64,000 bases of DNA, from the NCBI RefSeq assembly GCF_022808595.1, contig NZ_JAKUCN010000004.1, positions 277,067-341,066 of the forward strand, written 5' to 3'. Positions 46,114 to 55,583 of the stretch are shown piece by piece. This DNA is from Microvirga solisilvae. Lineage in GTDB: Bacteria > Pseudomonadota > Alphaproteobacteria > Rhizobiales > Beijerinckiaceae. The first letter of the stretch is position 1, and each line of letters begins with the position of its first letter. The notes under the pieces were generated by a model that was not told where the DNA came from, did no database searches, and saw nothing but the letters and a program-made list of their open reading frames with translations. A program made the translations under genes and the position numbers.

Positions 46114-48396
46114 GTGCCAGCTTATCTAATCATCTCCCTCAGCATTCTGATCGCGGCTGCAGCCCTTGTCTGCGCCGTTTTCCTCATTGTGCGAGGCCAC
46201 AGTGATGATCTTGCGCGGGCCGAGAGCGACCTGGCGAGCCTTGCCCTGACTCTCCAAGAACGTACGGATGCCGTCTTCCGCTCCATCGAGAATGTTCTAC
46301 GGGACATCGTCGGCAAGATCCCGCAAGCCAGTCTCAAGGCAGATGAGTTCGAGGCCTTCGCGGGATCGAAGGCAACAAAATCTCTTCTCGCCGAGGCGGC
46401 CCAATCTCTCCCTCAGATCATACGCATCAATCTCATCAACACCCGAGGGCGGGTTGCCGGTTCGTCGATTCCAGGTCCGATCTCCAATTCCGTGTACTTG
46501 AGAGACACGTCTTATTACCGCGCGCTTTCGACGGATCCATCGCTGCTGCTTTATTTAAGCGAGCCCATCAAGATTGAGGCCACCGGAAAAAGGGTGCTCT
46601 CCCTTGCCCGAAAGATCAACGACGCCGATGGTAATTTTCTCGGAATCATCGCAGCCACGATAGATCAGCATTCTCTTGAGAAGATTTATTTGGATCATCT
46701 CAGGACGCATTCGATGGCCATCACCCTCTATCGGCGTGATGGAATAATTCTGGCTCATAGCCCGGCTGATGCGAAAGCCCTTGGGCGCAAGGTCTGGCTG
46801 CCGAACACACCCCTTCAGCGAATGATCGCGAAGAACACTCCCACGCTCATTCGTGATGTCAGTTGGCTCGATGCCAGAGAGCGCCTGATTGCTCTCCATC
46901 CTCTCGCCAATTATCCAAGCGGCATCGCCGTCAGCAGAACCGTGGCCGAGCTCATGGCCGGGCGGCGTTTCGAGGCTCGCGTTGTCAGGTTCATGGCCTT
47001 CTTCATCGATGTCATGATCGACGCAGCCAGTCTGCTTGGCATCAAGCAGGTCAGGACCGGCCTTCTCAGAGCCGCCAGCGAAAGCTATCTGTCACGTCAT
47101 GACATGCTGACCAAGCTCCCCAACAGGCAATTCTTTGTCGACGAACTCAAGCGAACATTTCAGGCTTCTCAAAAATCAAGCTCGAACTTTGCGCTGCACC
47201 TTCTGGATCTCGCCAAGTTCAAGGACATCAATGACAATCACGGGCACGCCGCAGGAGACGAGATCGTCAAGGCCGTGGCGCGGCGGCTGCGTGAACGTCT
47301 CAGGAAGAGCGATTTCATCTCACGGATAGGCGGTGATGAATTCGCCATTATCCAGAGGCCCATCAAGGGCCAACAACAGGCCGTCGACCTCGTTCGGGCC
47401 GTACAGGCCGCTCTCAAGGTGCCATGCACGGTTGCCAACACGGAGATCGAAGTCGGGATATCGATCGGCGTCGCGCTATCTTCCCCCAGCATCAAGACAT
47501 CTAACGAGATCATGAGATCGGCCGATATCGCTTTGTACGAGGCGAAGTCAGATCCCGATAATGCCTATCGTCTTTACGATGCGAGCATGAAGGATTCCCG
47601 AGCCGAACGGCGCGAGCTCGAAGGGGCGCTGAAGAGCGCCCTTGATAGCAAGGAATTCGAGCTGTTCTATCAGCCCATCCTTGACCTCGCGACAAATCAA
47701 ATATGGGGCTGCGAAGCCTTGGTGCGATGGAAACACCCCACGAAAGGGATGGTCTCGCCTCAGAACTTTATTCCGGCTGCAGAGGATTCCGGCCTGATCG
47801 GTCCGCTCGGTGACTGGGTCCTTGAGGAAGCCTGCTCGACGGCCATGACATGGACCCTGCCGCTGAAGGTTGCTGTCAATCTTTCACCCGTGCAGTTCAA
47901 GCGCCGAGATGTATTCGCCAGCGTCACGAAGGCCCTGAACGCCTCAGGTCTACCGGCTCATCGCTTGGTTCTGGAACTCACGGAATCGGTCAAGCTCACA
48001 GAGGAGGCGACCGCGACGCTCAAACAGCTCAAGGCGCTTGGAGTGTCGATTTCCCTCGACGATTTCGGCACCGGTTATGCCTCCATGAGCTACTTGAGAA
48101 GCTTTCCCTTCGACAAGATCAAGATCGACCAATCGTTCGTGCGTGGCATGCTCGGATCGGCAGACAGCAGCGCGATCATCAAGGCAACGATCAGTCTTGC
48201 CAATGATCTCAAAATGAGCACGACAGCCGAGGGCGTCGAAACGGAGGAGCAGCTCAATGCCCTGCGCTTGGCCGGTGCTACTCAGGCCCAAGGTTATCTG
48301 ATCGCCAAGCCAATGCCTCGAGAAGCCTTCGCAGCTTTTATGACGGAAACCCAGGGAAGCTATAAGGCCAGTGAAAACGTGCATCCTTTGGCATGA
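46114..48396 (+). CDS. Diguanylate cyclase/phosphodiesterase (GGDEF-EAL) with periplasmic sensor
   Basis: A 760-residue c-di-GMP enzyme. An N-terminal membrane segment (SLSILIAAAALVCAVFLIV) and a dCache-like sensor region (about 30-285) are followed by a second hydrophobic segment near 290-310. The GGDEF motif is intact at residues 406-410 (RIGGDEFAI), with an RxxD inhibitory site five residues before. The EAL motif is at 534-536 (CEALVRWKHP) and DDFGTGYAS is present, so both synthetic and hydrolytic activity are plausible. The start is GTG at 46114. It stands alone and probably senses a periplasmic ligand. Confidence 0.94.
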   Translation: MPAYLIISLSILIAAAALVCAVFLIVRGHSDDLARAESDLASLALTLQERTDAVFRSIENVLRDIVGKIPQASLKADEFEAFAGSKATKSLLAEAAQSLPQIIRINLINTRGRVAGSSIPGPISNSVYLRDTSYYRALSTDPSLLLYLSEPIKIEATGKRVLSLARKINDADGNFLGIIAATIDQHSLEKIYLDHLRTHSMAITLYRRDGIILAHSPADAKALGRKVWLPNTPLQRMIAKNTPTLIRDVSWLDARERLIALHPLANYPSGIAVSRTVAELMAGRRFEARVVRFMAFFIDVMIDAASLLGIKQVRTGLLRAASESYLSRHDMLTKLPNRQFFVDELKRTFQASQKSSSNFALHLLDLAKFKDINDNHGHAAGDEIVKAVARRLRERLRKSDFISRIGGDEFAIIQRPIKGQQQAVDLVRAVQAALKVPCTVANTEIEVGISIGVALSSPSIKTSNEIMRSADIALYEAKSDPDNAYRLYDASMKDSRAERRELEGALKSALDSKEFELFYQPILDLATNQIWGCEALVRWKHPTKGMVSPQNFIPAAEDSGLIGPLGDWVLEEACSTAMTWTLPLKVAVNLSPVQFKRRDVFASVTKALNASGLPAHRLVLELTESVKLTEEATATLKQLKALGVSISLDDFGTGYASMSYLRSFPFDKIKIDQSFVRGMLGSADSSAIIKATISLANDLKMSTTAEGVETEEQLNALRLAGATQAQGYLIAKPMPREAFAAFMTETQGSYKASENVHPLA

Positions 48397-48456
48397 GGAA
48401 TGCTTGAGGCATCCATCGTTCCCAACTGACTCGATCCGCCTCTCAGGCTCTATCCA

Positions 48457-49251
48457 TCATGACTTTCCGGATCCAGGTTCGGCCATCTTGCGATGCTGCT
48501 CTGCCAGGATACCTGATGGTGTGACCGAAGCCACTGCTGTCATGAGCTTGTTCTTCCAGCCGGTCACGACATCGCCTTCGCCGTTCATCATGGCGTCGAA
48601 TCCGGTTTTCGCCACCTCTGCAGGGTCGTCCTTGTCGGATTGCCCCACCTGAGTGTCCATCATGTCGGCGCGCTCGAAGAACTCGGTTTCAGTTGCACCG
48701 GGCATCAGGCATGTCACGGTGATGTTCGTATCCTTGAGCTCATTGCGCAGAGCAAACGAGAAAGAGTCGAGAAACGCCTTGCTGCCGTTGTAGGCAGCCT
48801 GAAAACTGCCCGGCATGAACCCTGCGATCGAGCCCGTGATCAGAATGCGTCCCGAGTTACGGCTACGCATATCCTTCCCGATCTTATGAATCAGATAAAG
48901 TGTGCCCGTAACGTTGGTATCGATCACATGTCGGACATCGTCGAAATTCTGATCGAGGAAAGCGTGGCCCAAACCGCGTCCCGCATTGGCCAGGAGCGCC
49001 TCGACAGGCTGGCTCGAGGCCGTGATGGCCTGGTAGAGCTTGTCGACGCCTTCCATCGTCGCAAGGTCGGCTTCCACAGCGTCGACCCTGGCGCCGAGCT
49101 TGCGGAGTTCCTGGGCTGCTTCGTTGATCCTCGGTTCGTCCGCTGCGATAAGGAGGTCGAATCCGTTATTGGCGCAGCATTTGGCAAGTTCGAAGCCAAT
49201 GCCTGTTGAGGCGCCAGTGACGACGGCGAGAGGGCGGACGGCCTGAGCCAT
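48457..49251 (-). CDS. SDR family oxidoreductase
   Basis: A 264-residue classical short-chain dehydrogenase. The cofactor motif TGASTGIGFELA is near residue 14, NAG is in LLANAGRG, and the catalytic Ser/Tyr-Lys are in ITGSIAG and AAYNGSKAFL. ATG at 49251 gives MAQAVRPLAVVTG; 41 upstream residues of the open frame lack a start signal. It converges with the GGDEF-EAL gene. The substrate is unknown. Confidence 0.92.
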   Translation of the reverse strand: MAQAVRPLAVVTGASTGIGFELAKCCANNGFDLLIAADEPRINEAAQELRKLGARVDAVEADLATMEGVDKLYQAITASSQPVEALLANAGRGLGHAFLDQNFDDVRHVIDTNVTGTLYLIHKIGKDMRSRNSGRILITGSIAGFMPGSFQAAYNGSKAFLDSFSFALRNELKDTNITVTCLMPGATETEFFERADMMDTQVGQSDKDDPAEVAKTGFDAMMNGEGDVVTGWKNKLMTAVASVTPSGILAEQHRKMAEPGSGKS

Positions 49252-49442
49252 GGGAAACTCCTGTCTGGCAGCAAGCGATGCTGTGCCATTGCAGCATCGC
49301 ACTTGCAGTGCCAAACCAGCCTTCGGAGAGAATGTTCCGGATGAGGAGTGATTGCCGCACCCCACACCTGTCATGTGCTCTCGCAGGGTACCGGAGGGAT
49401 CAGCCGGAAAAGCTCAGCTGGCGCATCGATCGAGGCGTGGGA

Positions 49443-49808
49443 TCAACCCCGACCACTCGCCTCAGGAAGAGGATGAATATCTGCAGGCGCAGCTTCCTTG
49501 GGGGCTGCTTTGGGCTTTGTGGATTTCCTTGCGTCTTTTTTCTTCGGCTCTTCCGGGGGACTCGCCTTCGAGGACTTGTTCTTCGGGGTCTTCTTTCCAT
49601 TGCCGGATGAACGTTCCGCAGACTTGACGCTCTTGCGAATGGCCTTGAGGCCGCCTTGAACAGCGTTCAGGAAATCCTCGATCTCCGAGCCCGGCTCGGA
49701 TTGCGCAACAAGCTTGGTCAGGGTGCGCCCCAGCTTTTCGCCGCGCTGCAGGGCTTTGTCCCTGAGAGCGGAAATTTTCTTGAGCGAGTCTTTTGCGGTT
49801 TTTGCCAT
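49443..49808 (-). CDS. Hypothetical Lys-rich tailed protein
   Basis: A 121-residue protein with two parts. The first 70 residues form a helix-prone core (SLKKISALRDKALQRGEKLGRTLTKLVAQSEPGSEIEDFLNAVQGGLKAIRKSVKS). The rest is a Lys/Pro/Ala/Ser tail (GKKTPKNKSSKASPPEEPKKKD) that resembles histone-H1-like or nucleoid-associated tails. AGGGGGAG before the ATG at 49808 supports translation. No named family recognised. Confidence 0.6.
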   Translation of the reverse strand: MAKTAKDSLKKISALRDKALQRGEKLGRTLTKLVAQSEPGSEIEDFLNAVQGGLKAIRKSVKSAERSSGNGKKTPKNKSSKASPPEEPKKKDARKSTKPKAAPKEAAPADIHPLPEASGRG

Positions 49809-49929
49809 ACGGCTCCCCCTTGCGTGACCACGGAGGGATAGCAGCCCGACCATGTGCCGCCTAATGAAGTTTATATGACAGTTTTATGACGGTTGCGGAA
49901 AAATTCCATCAGGCGCAAACGGGCTAGCG

Positions 49930-50574
49930 CTATCGAGCAGCCCACAACATTCCGCGTCGGAGAATGGTGCGCATCTCCGGCACGTCGAATTCCTTCGCGA
50001 CATGCCCGAGAGAGCTGTAGAACACGCGACCCTCGCCATGACGGCGTTTCCACACAACAGGCATCACGACGCCGTCGATCCATGGCGCATGCTCACCGGA
50101 AAAGGTTGTGGTGGCGAGAACCTCATTCGAGGGGTCGACATGCATGTAGTATTGCTCGGAGCGATAGTCGAAATCGCGAGTACCCTGCATGATCGGATCA
50201 TCCGGGCGGGTGATGTTGACCCGGTAATCGATGATATTGCCGGGATGCGCGACCCACTGGCCGCCGCACATGAACTGATATTCGACGGCTTCGCGAAATG
50301 CATCTCCCATGCCGCCGTGGTATCCCGCCAGGCCGACGCCGCCGCGCACGGCCTGAGAGAGATTGGCCACCTCGCTCTTCTCGATTTTCGACATGGTGAA
50401 GATCGGAACGATCAGACTGAGCTTGCCCAAATCCGGATCGGCGAAGGCGCTTGTCGATGTTTCCATGCGGACGGAGAAGCCGTCCTCTTCCAGCATTCCG
50501 GCGATGATGCCGGCGCATTGCTCCGGCTCATGCCCGCTCCATCCGCCCCAGACGATCAGCGCCTCACGCATCAT
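49930..50574 (-). CDS. ThuA domain protein
   Basis: A 214-residue protein of the ThuA family, with a class I glutamine-amidotransferase-like fold. Typical regions are [62 protein letters not shown] and [27 protein letters not shown]. In thu operons it acts with a Gfo/Idh dehydrogenase in trehalose/maltose use through 3-keto sugars. Here it ends the ABC operon, 10 bp after the Gfo/Idh stop. Whether the substrate is trehalose is not shown. Confidence 0.9.
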   Translation of the reverse strand: MMREALIVWGGWSGHEPEQCAGIIAGMLEEDGFSVRMETSTSAFADPDLGKLSLIVPIFTMSKIEKSEVANLSQAVRGGVGLAGYHGGMGDAFREAVEYQFMCGGQWVAHPGNIIDYRVNITRPDDPIMQGTRDFDYRSEQYYMHVDPSNEVLATTTFSGEHAPWIDGVVMPVVWKRRHGEGRVFYSSLGHVAKEFDVPEMRTILRRGMLWAAR

Positions 50575-50583
50575 CTTTTTCCC

Positions 50584-51762
50584 TTACGCTGCAGAGGCCG
50601 TTTGCGGCAGGCCCTGCCAGAGAGCGGCGGCATCGTGATCATCGAGCATCACAGGCCGCTCCAGCGTGGTCGTGATGGCCTTCGGCTGACCGGTTGCCGC
50701 GCCTTCCAGAATGGAATGCATGACTTCGAGCACATGAAGCCCGAGACGGCCGCTGGAACGGTGCGGGGTGCCTTTGAGTGCAGCGCTGGCAAGATCGGCG
50801 AGGCCAAGGGCGCGATAGTTGGCGCGGGACGGCGCATCCGGTGCCCAGTTCGGGGAGCGCCAGTTCGGCGCGCCGAGGGGCATGTCGCTTGAATCGACGG
50901 AGCGCCAATCTCCACCGCGCTCGGTGATCTCCACATGGCCGCCGAAGAAGTTGGGGTCCGGCACACGCAGCGAGCCTTCCGTGCCGTAGAGCTCGATCGC
51001 CGGGTGTCCGTGCTTCCACACATCCCAGCTCATGGAGAGCGTGACCTGCGCGCCCGATGCGAATTCCAGCAGCGACATGACGCTCGTGGGCGTCTCGACG
51101 CTGATGCGCTCGCCTTTGCGAGGAGAGGATTCCGTGGTCACGATGCGCTCAGGAAAGCCGATACTCGACATTGCGAAGACGCGCTTCACCGGTCCGATCA
51201 AGTTGACGAGCGTGCTGAGATAATAGGGTGCCATGTCGAAGATCGGGCCGCCGCCCGGCTTGAAGAAGAATTCCGGATCAGGATGCCAGTGCTCCATGCC
51301 GTGCGACATCAGGAAGGCGGTTCCGGACAGAATGCGTCCCACGGATCCATCATCGATGAGGTTGCGAGCGAGACGCCCGCCGCCGCCGAGGAACGTATCG
51401 GGCGCGCAGCCGAGCAGAAGGCCGCGTGCCTCCGCTTCATCCACCAGCTTGCGGCCCTGCTCGAAATCCACCGCGAGCGGCTTTTCCGAGAACACATGCT
51501 TGCCGGCGCTGAGCGCTGCCAGCGACACGCCGAAATGCGCGGCCGGAATCGTGAGGTTGACCACGAGATCGATATCGGGGCTCGCCAGCATCTGATCGAC
51601 GGACATGGCCTCGATCCCGTGGCGGCTCGCCTGAGCCTGCGCGATTTCGGGCCGCATGTCGGCGCAGGCGCGGAGCTTGAGGCCGCGATAGGCGGGAATG
51701 TTCTGCAGGTAGATGCCGGAAATGTTGCCGCATCCGATGATGCCGACATTCAACGTATCCAT
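50584..51762 (-). CDS. Gfo/Idh/MocA family oxidoreductase (ThuB-like)
   Basis: A 392-residue sugar dehydrogenase. The Rossmann motif GIIGCGNISGIYLQ is at the N-terminus, GKHVFSEKPLAVD carries the conserved Lys of the EKP motif, and the C-terminal alpha/beta domain (GGGPIFDMAPYYLSTLVNLIGP) holds the likely catalytic Asp-x3-His/Tyr region. ATG at 51762 is used; 83 upstream frame residues are antisense to the isomerase gene. It probably oxidises a sugar at C3 together with the ThuA protein. Confidence 0.94.
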   Translation of the reverse strand: MDTLNVGIIGCGNISGIYLQNIPAYRGLKLRACADMRPEIAQAQASRHGIEAMSVDQMLASPDIDLVVNLTIPAAHFGVSLAALSAGKHVFSEKPLAVDFEQGRKLVDEAEARGLLLGCAPDTFLGGGGRLARNLIDDGSVGRILSGTAFLMSHGMEHWHPDPEFFFKPGGGPIFDMAPYYLSTLVNLIGPVKRVFAMSSIGFPERIVTTESSPRKGERISVETPTSVMSLLEFASGAQVTLSMSWDVWKHGHPAIELYGTEGSLRVPDPNFFGGHVEITERGGDWRSVDSSDMPLGAPNWRSPNWAPDAPSRANYRALGLADLASAALKGTPHRSSGRLGLHVLEVMHSILEGAATGQPKAITTTLERPVMLDDHDAAALWQGLPQTASAA

Positions 51763-51767
51763 GGTAA

Positions 51768-52535
51768 TCAATCCTCGATATTGCGCAGAAAGGCGAAGCT
51801 GGAGCGGGCAGTTTGTGCGGGGTCGGAAGGCTTGTCGTGCTCGACCACCATCCATCGTGCGCCCGCATCGCGGCAGGTGCACCACAAGTCGCGCCAATCG
51901 AGAGTGCCGGCCCCCACATCGGCCCATCCATCCTGATCCTCGTTCTGCCCGGTAGGTGCGATGTCCTTCACATGGGCGGCGGTGATGAGGCTGCGGTAGC
52001 GGCTGATCCATTCCTTGGGGTCGACATTGCCGCGAACGAGCCAGGCCACGTCCACCTGCCAGGCGAGGGGGCTTCCTTCCGCCGCCTCAAAGATTAGTTC
52101 GAGAGCCGTCTTGCTGCCGTCTTTAGGGATCAGCTCCCAATGATGGTTGTGGTAGCCGAGCCGGATGCCCTGCTCGTGGAAGCGATGCGCAATGTCCCCC
52201 AGTTCGCTGCCGAGGGAGCGCCAGCCGGCAGCGTCCATGTCGCGCTGCTCCGGCGGAACGGCGGGCATGAACAGATCCGTGAATCCCAGCGTGCGGCAGG
52301 CGTCGATGATGGCATCGGGCTTCTCGCGCAGTGCCGCCATGCTCACATGGCTCGATGAGGCCTTCAGGCCCCTTGCATCAAGTTTCGCCTTGATGCCGGC
52401 TGCATTGTCGAGATGCGATCCTACCGTCTCCACATAGCGGTAGCCGGCTTCTGCAACCGTATCGAGAATGCGGTCCACATCCTCCAGCGACCGCAGAGTG
52501 TAGAGCTGAATGGAAAGAGTGTCTGTGACGCTCAT
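51768..52535 (-). CDS. Sugar phosphate isomerase/epimerase family TIM-barrel protein
   Basis: A 255-residue xylose-isomerase-like TIM barrel (AP endonuclease family 2 fold). Metal-site regions are visible: SIQLYTLRSLED, GYHNHHWELIP, WQVDVAWLVRGN and AAHVKDIAP. Members isomerise, epimerise or split keto sugars. ATG at 52535 gives MSVTDTLSIQLYTLR. It lies 5 bp before the Gfo/Idh gene, consistent with handling a keto-sugar intermediate of the same pathway. Confidence 0.92.
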   Translation of the reverse strand: MSVTDTLSIQLYTLRSLEDVDRILDTVAEAGYRYVETVGSHLDNAAGIKAKLDARGLKASSSHVSMAALREKPDAIIDACRTLGFTDLFMPAVPPEQRDMDAAGWRSLGSELGDIAHRFHEQGIRLGYHNHHWELIPKDGSKTALELIFEAAEGSPLAWQVDVAWLVRGNVDPKEWISRYRSLITAAHVKDIAPTGQNEDQDGWADVGAGTLDWRDLWCTCRDAGARWMVVEHDKPSDPAQTARSSFAFLRNIED

Positions 52536-52604
52536 AAGATCCTCAAGGCTTTGTGACGCGAGCGGACGAAGAGCGCCGTTTCGCAAGTTGCTGAAGGGCT
52601 GGGT

Positions 52605-53684
52605 TCAGAGACGTTCGCCGGTTGCGGCGGAAAACAGGGAGACCTGGTCCGGGTCGATACCGAGCGAGAGCGCATCGCCGCGCGCGGCACGCTTGCTGCC
52701 GCTGGTGCGAACCTGGATGGAGCCCTCGCCATCGCTGCACCAGATCACCGTGTCGGCGCCCATGGGCTCGACGATGTCGACCTTGAAGCCGGGCCAAATG
52801 CCTGCCTCGACGATATCCAGATGCTCGGGCCTGACGCCCAACACCACATCCTCGCCCGCTTGAGGAGAAAGGGTAAAATGGTAACCTGCTAACGGCAGAC
52901 GGCGCTTGCCCGACACGAATTCATGTCCGCTGCCGGTCACCTCGATCCTGCCCTTGATGAAGTTCATCTGCGGGGAGCCGACGAAGCCGGCGACGAAGAG
53001 ATTGGCAGGGCGGCGATAGATCTCGTCGGGGCTGCCGATCTGCTGGATTTGCTGATCTTTGAGAACGACGATGCGGTCGGCGAGCGTCATGGCCTCGATC
53101 TGGTCATGGGTCACATAGACCATGGTGGTCTTGCCGAGCTTGGCATGCAGACGCTTGATCTCGACGCGCAATTCGTTCCTGAGCTTGGCATCGAGATTGG
53201 AGAGCGGCTCGTCGAACAGGAAGACGGCGGCGTCGCGCACCAGCGCCCGACCAATGGCGACGCGCTGGCGCTGTCCGCCCGAGAGCTGGTCCGGCTTGCG
53301 GTCGAGAAGATGCGTGATCTGCAGAAGCTCCGCCGCCTGGGCAACGCGTTTTTCGATTTCCGGCTTCGGCGTCTTCGCCATCTTCAATCCAAAGGACATG
53401 TTCTCGCGCACGCTCATGCGCGGATAGAGGGCATAGGATTGGAAGACCATCGCGATGCCGCGATCCTTCGGCTCCTCCCAGGTCACGTTCTTTCCGTCGA
53501 TCCAGATCTGCCCGGAGGCTACATCGAGAAGGCCGGCAATGGCGTTGAGCAGGGTCGATTTTCCGCATCCCGAGGGACCGAGAAGAACGATGAACTCGCC
53601 TTCATTGATATCAAGCGAGAGCCCATCGAACACACGGAAGGATTCGAAGGAGACGGTGACGTCACGAACGGAAACAGTCGACAT
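52605..53684 (-). CDS. Carbohydrate ABC transporter ATP-binding protein (UgpC/MalK type)
   Basis: A 359-residue ATPase with Walker A GPSGCGKST, Q-loop MVFQSYALYPRMS, signature LSGGQRQRVAIGR, Walker B FLFDEPLSNLD, switch MVYVTHDQ and a C-terminal TOBE regulatory domain (VVLGVRPEHLDI). It belongs to the second CUT1 sugar importer, 4 bp after the permease stop, and energises the permeases at 53689-55505. Confidence 0.95.
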   Translation of the reverse strand: MSTVSVRDVTVSFESFRVFDGLSLDINEGEFIVLLGPSGCGKSTLLNAIAGLLDVASGQIWIDGKNVTWEEPKDRGIAMVFQSYALYPRMSVRENMSFGLKMAKTPKPEIEKRVAQAAELLQITHLLDRKPDQLSGGQRQRVAIGRALVRDAAVFLFDEPLSNLDAKLRNELRVEIKRLHAKLGKTTMVYVTHDQIEAMTLADRIVVLKDQQIQQIGSPDEIYRRPANLFVAGFVGSPQMNFIKGRIEVTGSGHEFVSGKRRLPLAGYHFTLSPQAGEDVVLGVRPEHLDIVEAGIWPGFKVDIVEPMGADTVIWCSDGEGSIQVRTSGSKRAARGDALSLGIDPDQVSLFSAATGERL

Positions 53685-53688
53685 GGTC

Positions 53689-54573
53689 TTAACCCTTCAC
53701 TGCGCCGGCGGCGATGCCGCGCACGAACCAGCGTCCGGAGACGAAATAGACGACGAGAGGAACCAAGGCGGCGAGCATGGTGGCCGCCATGTCCACGTTG
53801 TAGGCGCGCTCGCCTTGCGTCGAATGCACAATGTTGTTGAGCTGCACCGTCATTGGCAGGTTTTCTCGGCCTGCGAAGGTGAGGCCGAAGATGAAGTCGT
53901 TCCAGATGCCGGTGACCTGCAGGATCGTGGCCACCACCAGCATCGGCGTGGACATGGGCAGCATCACGCGGAAGAAGATCGTCCAGAACCCGCCGCCATC
54001 GATGCGCGCGGCCTTGAACAATTCGATCGGCAGGCTCGCATAATAGTTACGGAAGAGCAGAGTCATTGTCGGCAGGCCGAAGATGACATGCACGATCACG
54101 ATGCAGAGGAGCGAATTGTAGACACCCGTCATCGAGAAGATTCGCACTAGCGGGTATAGGAAAACCTGATAGGGGATGAAGGCACCCAGCAGCAGAACGC
54201 CGAACAGGATATTGGCTCCCTTCACCCGCCAGAAGGAGAGGGCGTAGCCGTTGACCGCGCCGACGATGATCGAGCAGATCACGGACGGGATGAGGATGCG
54301 CACCGAGTTCCAGAAACCGACGCTGATGCCGTTGCATTCAAGGCCGGTACAGGCAGAAGACCAAGCCTTGGTCCAGGCCTCGAAGGTGAGCGCCTGCGGC
54401 CAGGCGATGATGTTGCCCAGCCGGATTTCATCCATGGGCTTGAGAGAAGTGACCACCATGATCCAGAGCGGCAGCAGGAAGAAGAGTGCCGCGGTGATCA
54501 GAAAGGCATAGACGCCGATGCGCGCTGGCGTGAGATGGCGCGGCCGACGCCCCTGAGGGATCACATCACTCAT
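53689..54573 (-). CDS. Carbohydrate ABC transporter permease (second, MalG type)
   Basis: A 294-residue permease with about six hydrophobic segments and the EAA-type loop KAARIDGGGFWTIFFRVMLPMSTPML. It overlaps the first permease in ATGA. Pattern and partner genes suggest a glucose/mannose-type CUT1 importer. Confidence 0.94.
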   Translation of the reverse strand: MSDVIPQGRRPRHLTPARIGVYAFLITAALFFLLPLWIMVVTSLKPMDEIRLGNIIAWPQALTFEAWTKAWSSACTGLECNGISVGFWNSVRILIPSVICSIIVGAVNGYALSFWRVKGANILFGVLLLGAFIPYQVFLYPLVRIFSMTGVYNSLLCIVIVHVIFGLPTMTLLFRNYYASLPIELFKAARIDGGGFWTIFFRVMLPMSTPMLVVATILQVTGIWNDFIFGLTFAGRENLPMTVQLNNIVHSTQGERAYNVDMAATMLAALVPLVVYFVSGRWFVRGIAAGAVKG

Positions 54574-55505
54574 GCATGCCTCCCTTCGCGGCGAACGTAT
54601 TTCATGTAGACCCAGGGCGCGAGGATGGAGATGACGGCAACGAGCATGATCGTGGCGGCTGCCGTGCCGAGCGCGATGTTGTTGCGCTCGAAGAGATGGT
54701 CCATCACGAACTTCGCAGGTACCTCCGTGGCGATGCCGGGGCCGCCGAGAGTCATGGCGACGACGAGATCGTAGAGCTTCACGACGCCGGTCGCGAGAAG
54801 CACGGTTGCGGTCACGATCATGGGGCGCAGCAGGGGCAGGATGATCGAGGCATAGACCCGCCAGGTGGGCACGCCGTCGACGCGCGCCGCCTTCCAGAGG
54901 TCGTTATCCACCCCGCGCAATCCCGCGAGCAGGATCGCCATCGTCAGGCCCGAACCGTGCCACAGGCCTGCGATGACGATGGTGTAGATCGCCATGTCCT
55001 GATTGACGAGCCAGTCGAAGGTGAAGTTCGGGAAACCCATGTCGCGCACGAGCTTCTGGAGGCCGAGGCCGGGATTGAGGAACCACTGCCAGGCGACGCC
55101 GGTGACGACGAAGGACATGGCATAGGGATAGAGAAAGAGCGTACGGAAGAGGCCTTCGCCGCGCACGTTCTGGTCGATGAAGACGGCCAGAAGAAATCCG
55201 AGGATCAGGCAGCCGGAAATGAACAGGAAGCCGAAGATGACGATGTTCTCGGCAGATGTGAGAAAGCGGTCATTGGCAAAGAGGCGGCTGTATTGCGCAA
55301 GGCCGACCCAGTCGAGCTTCGGCAGCAGAGTGGAACTCGTGAAGGACAGCCGCACCGTCCAGAGCATGCAGCCGATATAGACGATGAGAACGATCAGCGC
55401 TGTCGGCAGGAGCGCGAAGGCCGCGGGCAACCGTGTGAGAAGCCGGCGGCGGGGAGGGGCTGTGGCTGGGCTTATGCTCGGAGCGCGGAGTGAAACGGTC
55501 GACAT
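54570..55505 (-). CDS. Carbohydrate ABC transporter permease (first, MalF type)
   Basis: A 311-residue permease with an N-terminal hydrophobic segment (AFALLPTALIVLIVYIGCMLW), further helices and the loop KAARVDGVPTWRVYASIILPLLRPM. It lies 78 bp downstream of the binding-protein gene and overlaps the second permease by four bases. Confidence 0.94.
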   Translation of the reverse strand: MSTVSLRAPSISPATAPPRRRLLTRLPAAFALLPTALIVLIVYIGCMLWTVRLSFTSSTLLPKLDWVGLAQYSRLFANDRFLTSAENIVIFGFLFISGCLILGFLLAVFIDQNVRGEGLFRTLFLYPYAMSFVVTGVAWQWFLNPGLGLQKLVRDMGFPNFTFDWLVNQDMAIYTIVIAGLWHGSGLTMAILLAGLRGVDNDLWKAARVDGVPTWRVYASIILPLLRPMIVTATVLLATGVVKLYDLVVAMTLGGPGIATEVPAKFVMDHLFERNNIALGTAAATIMLVAVISILAPWVYMKYVRREGRHA

Positions 55506-55583
55506 CGAGAATGCCTCGTGAGAAAGCCGGGTTCAGCGAAGGACGGCCCGCCCCGAGCCCCGCAGGGGGCGGGCCGTTTCTCA

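Noticed and set aside
54576..55493. 305-codon plus-strand frame
   Set aside because: Antisense to an ABC permease; the His/Asp/Glu-rich composition is typical of a shadow frame.
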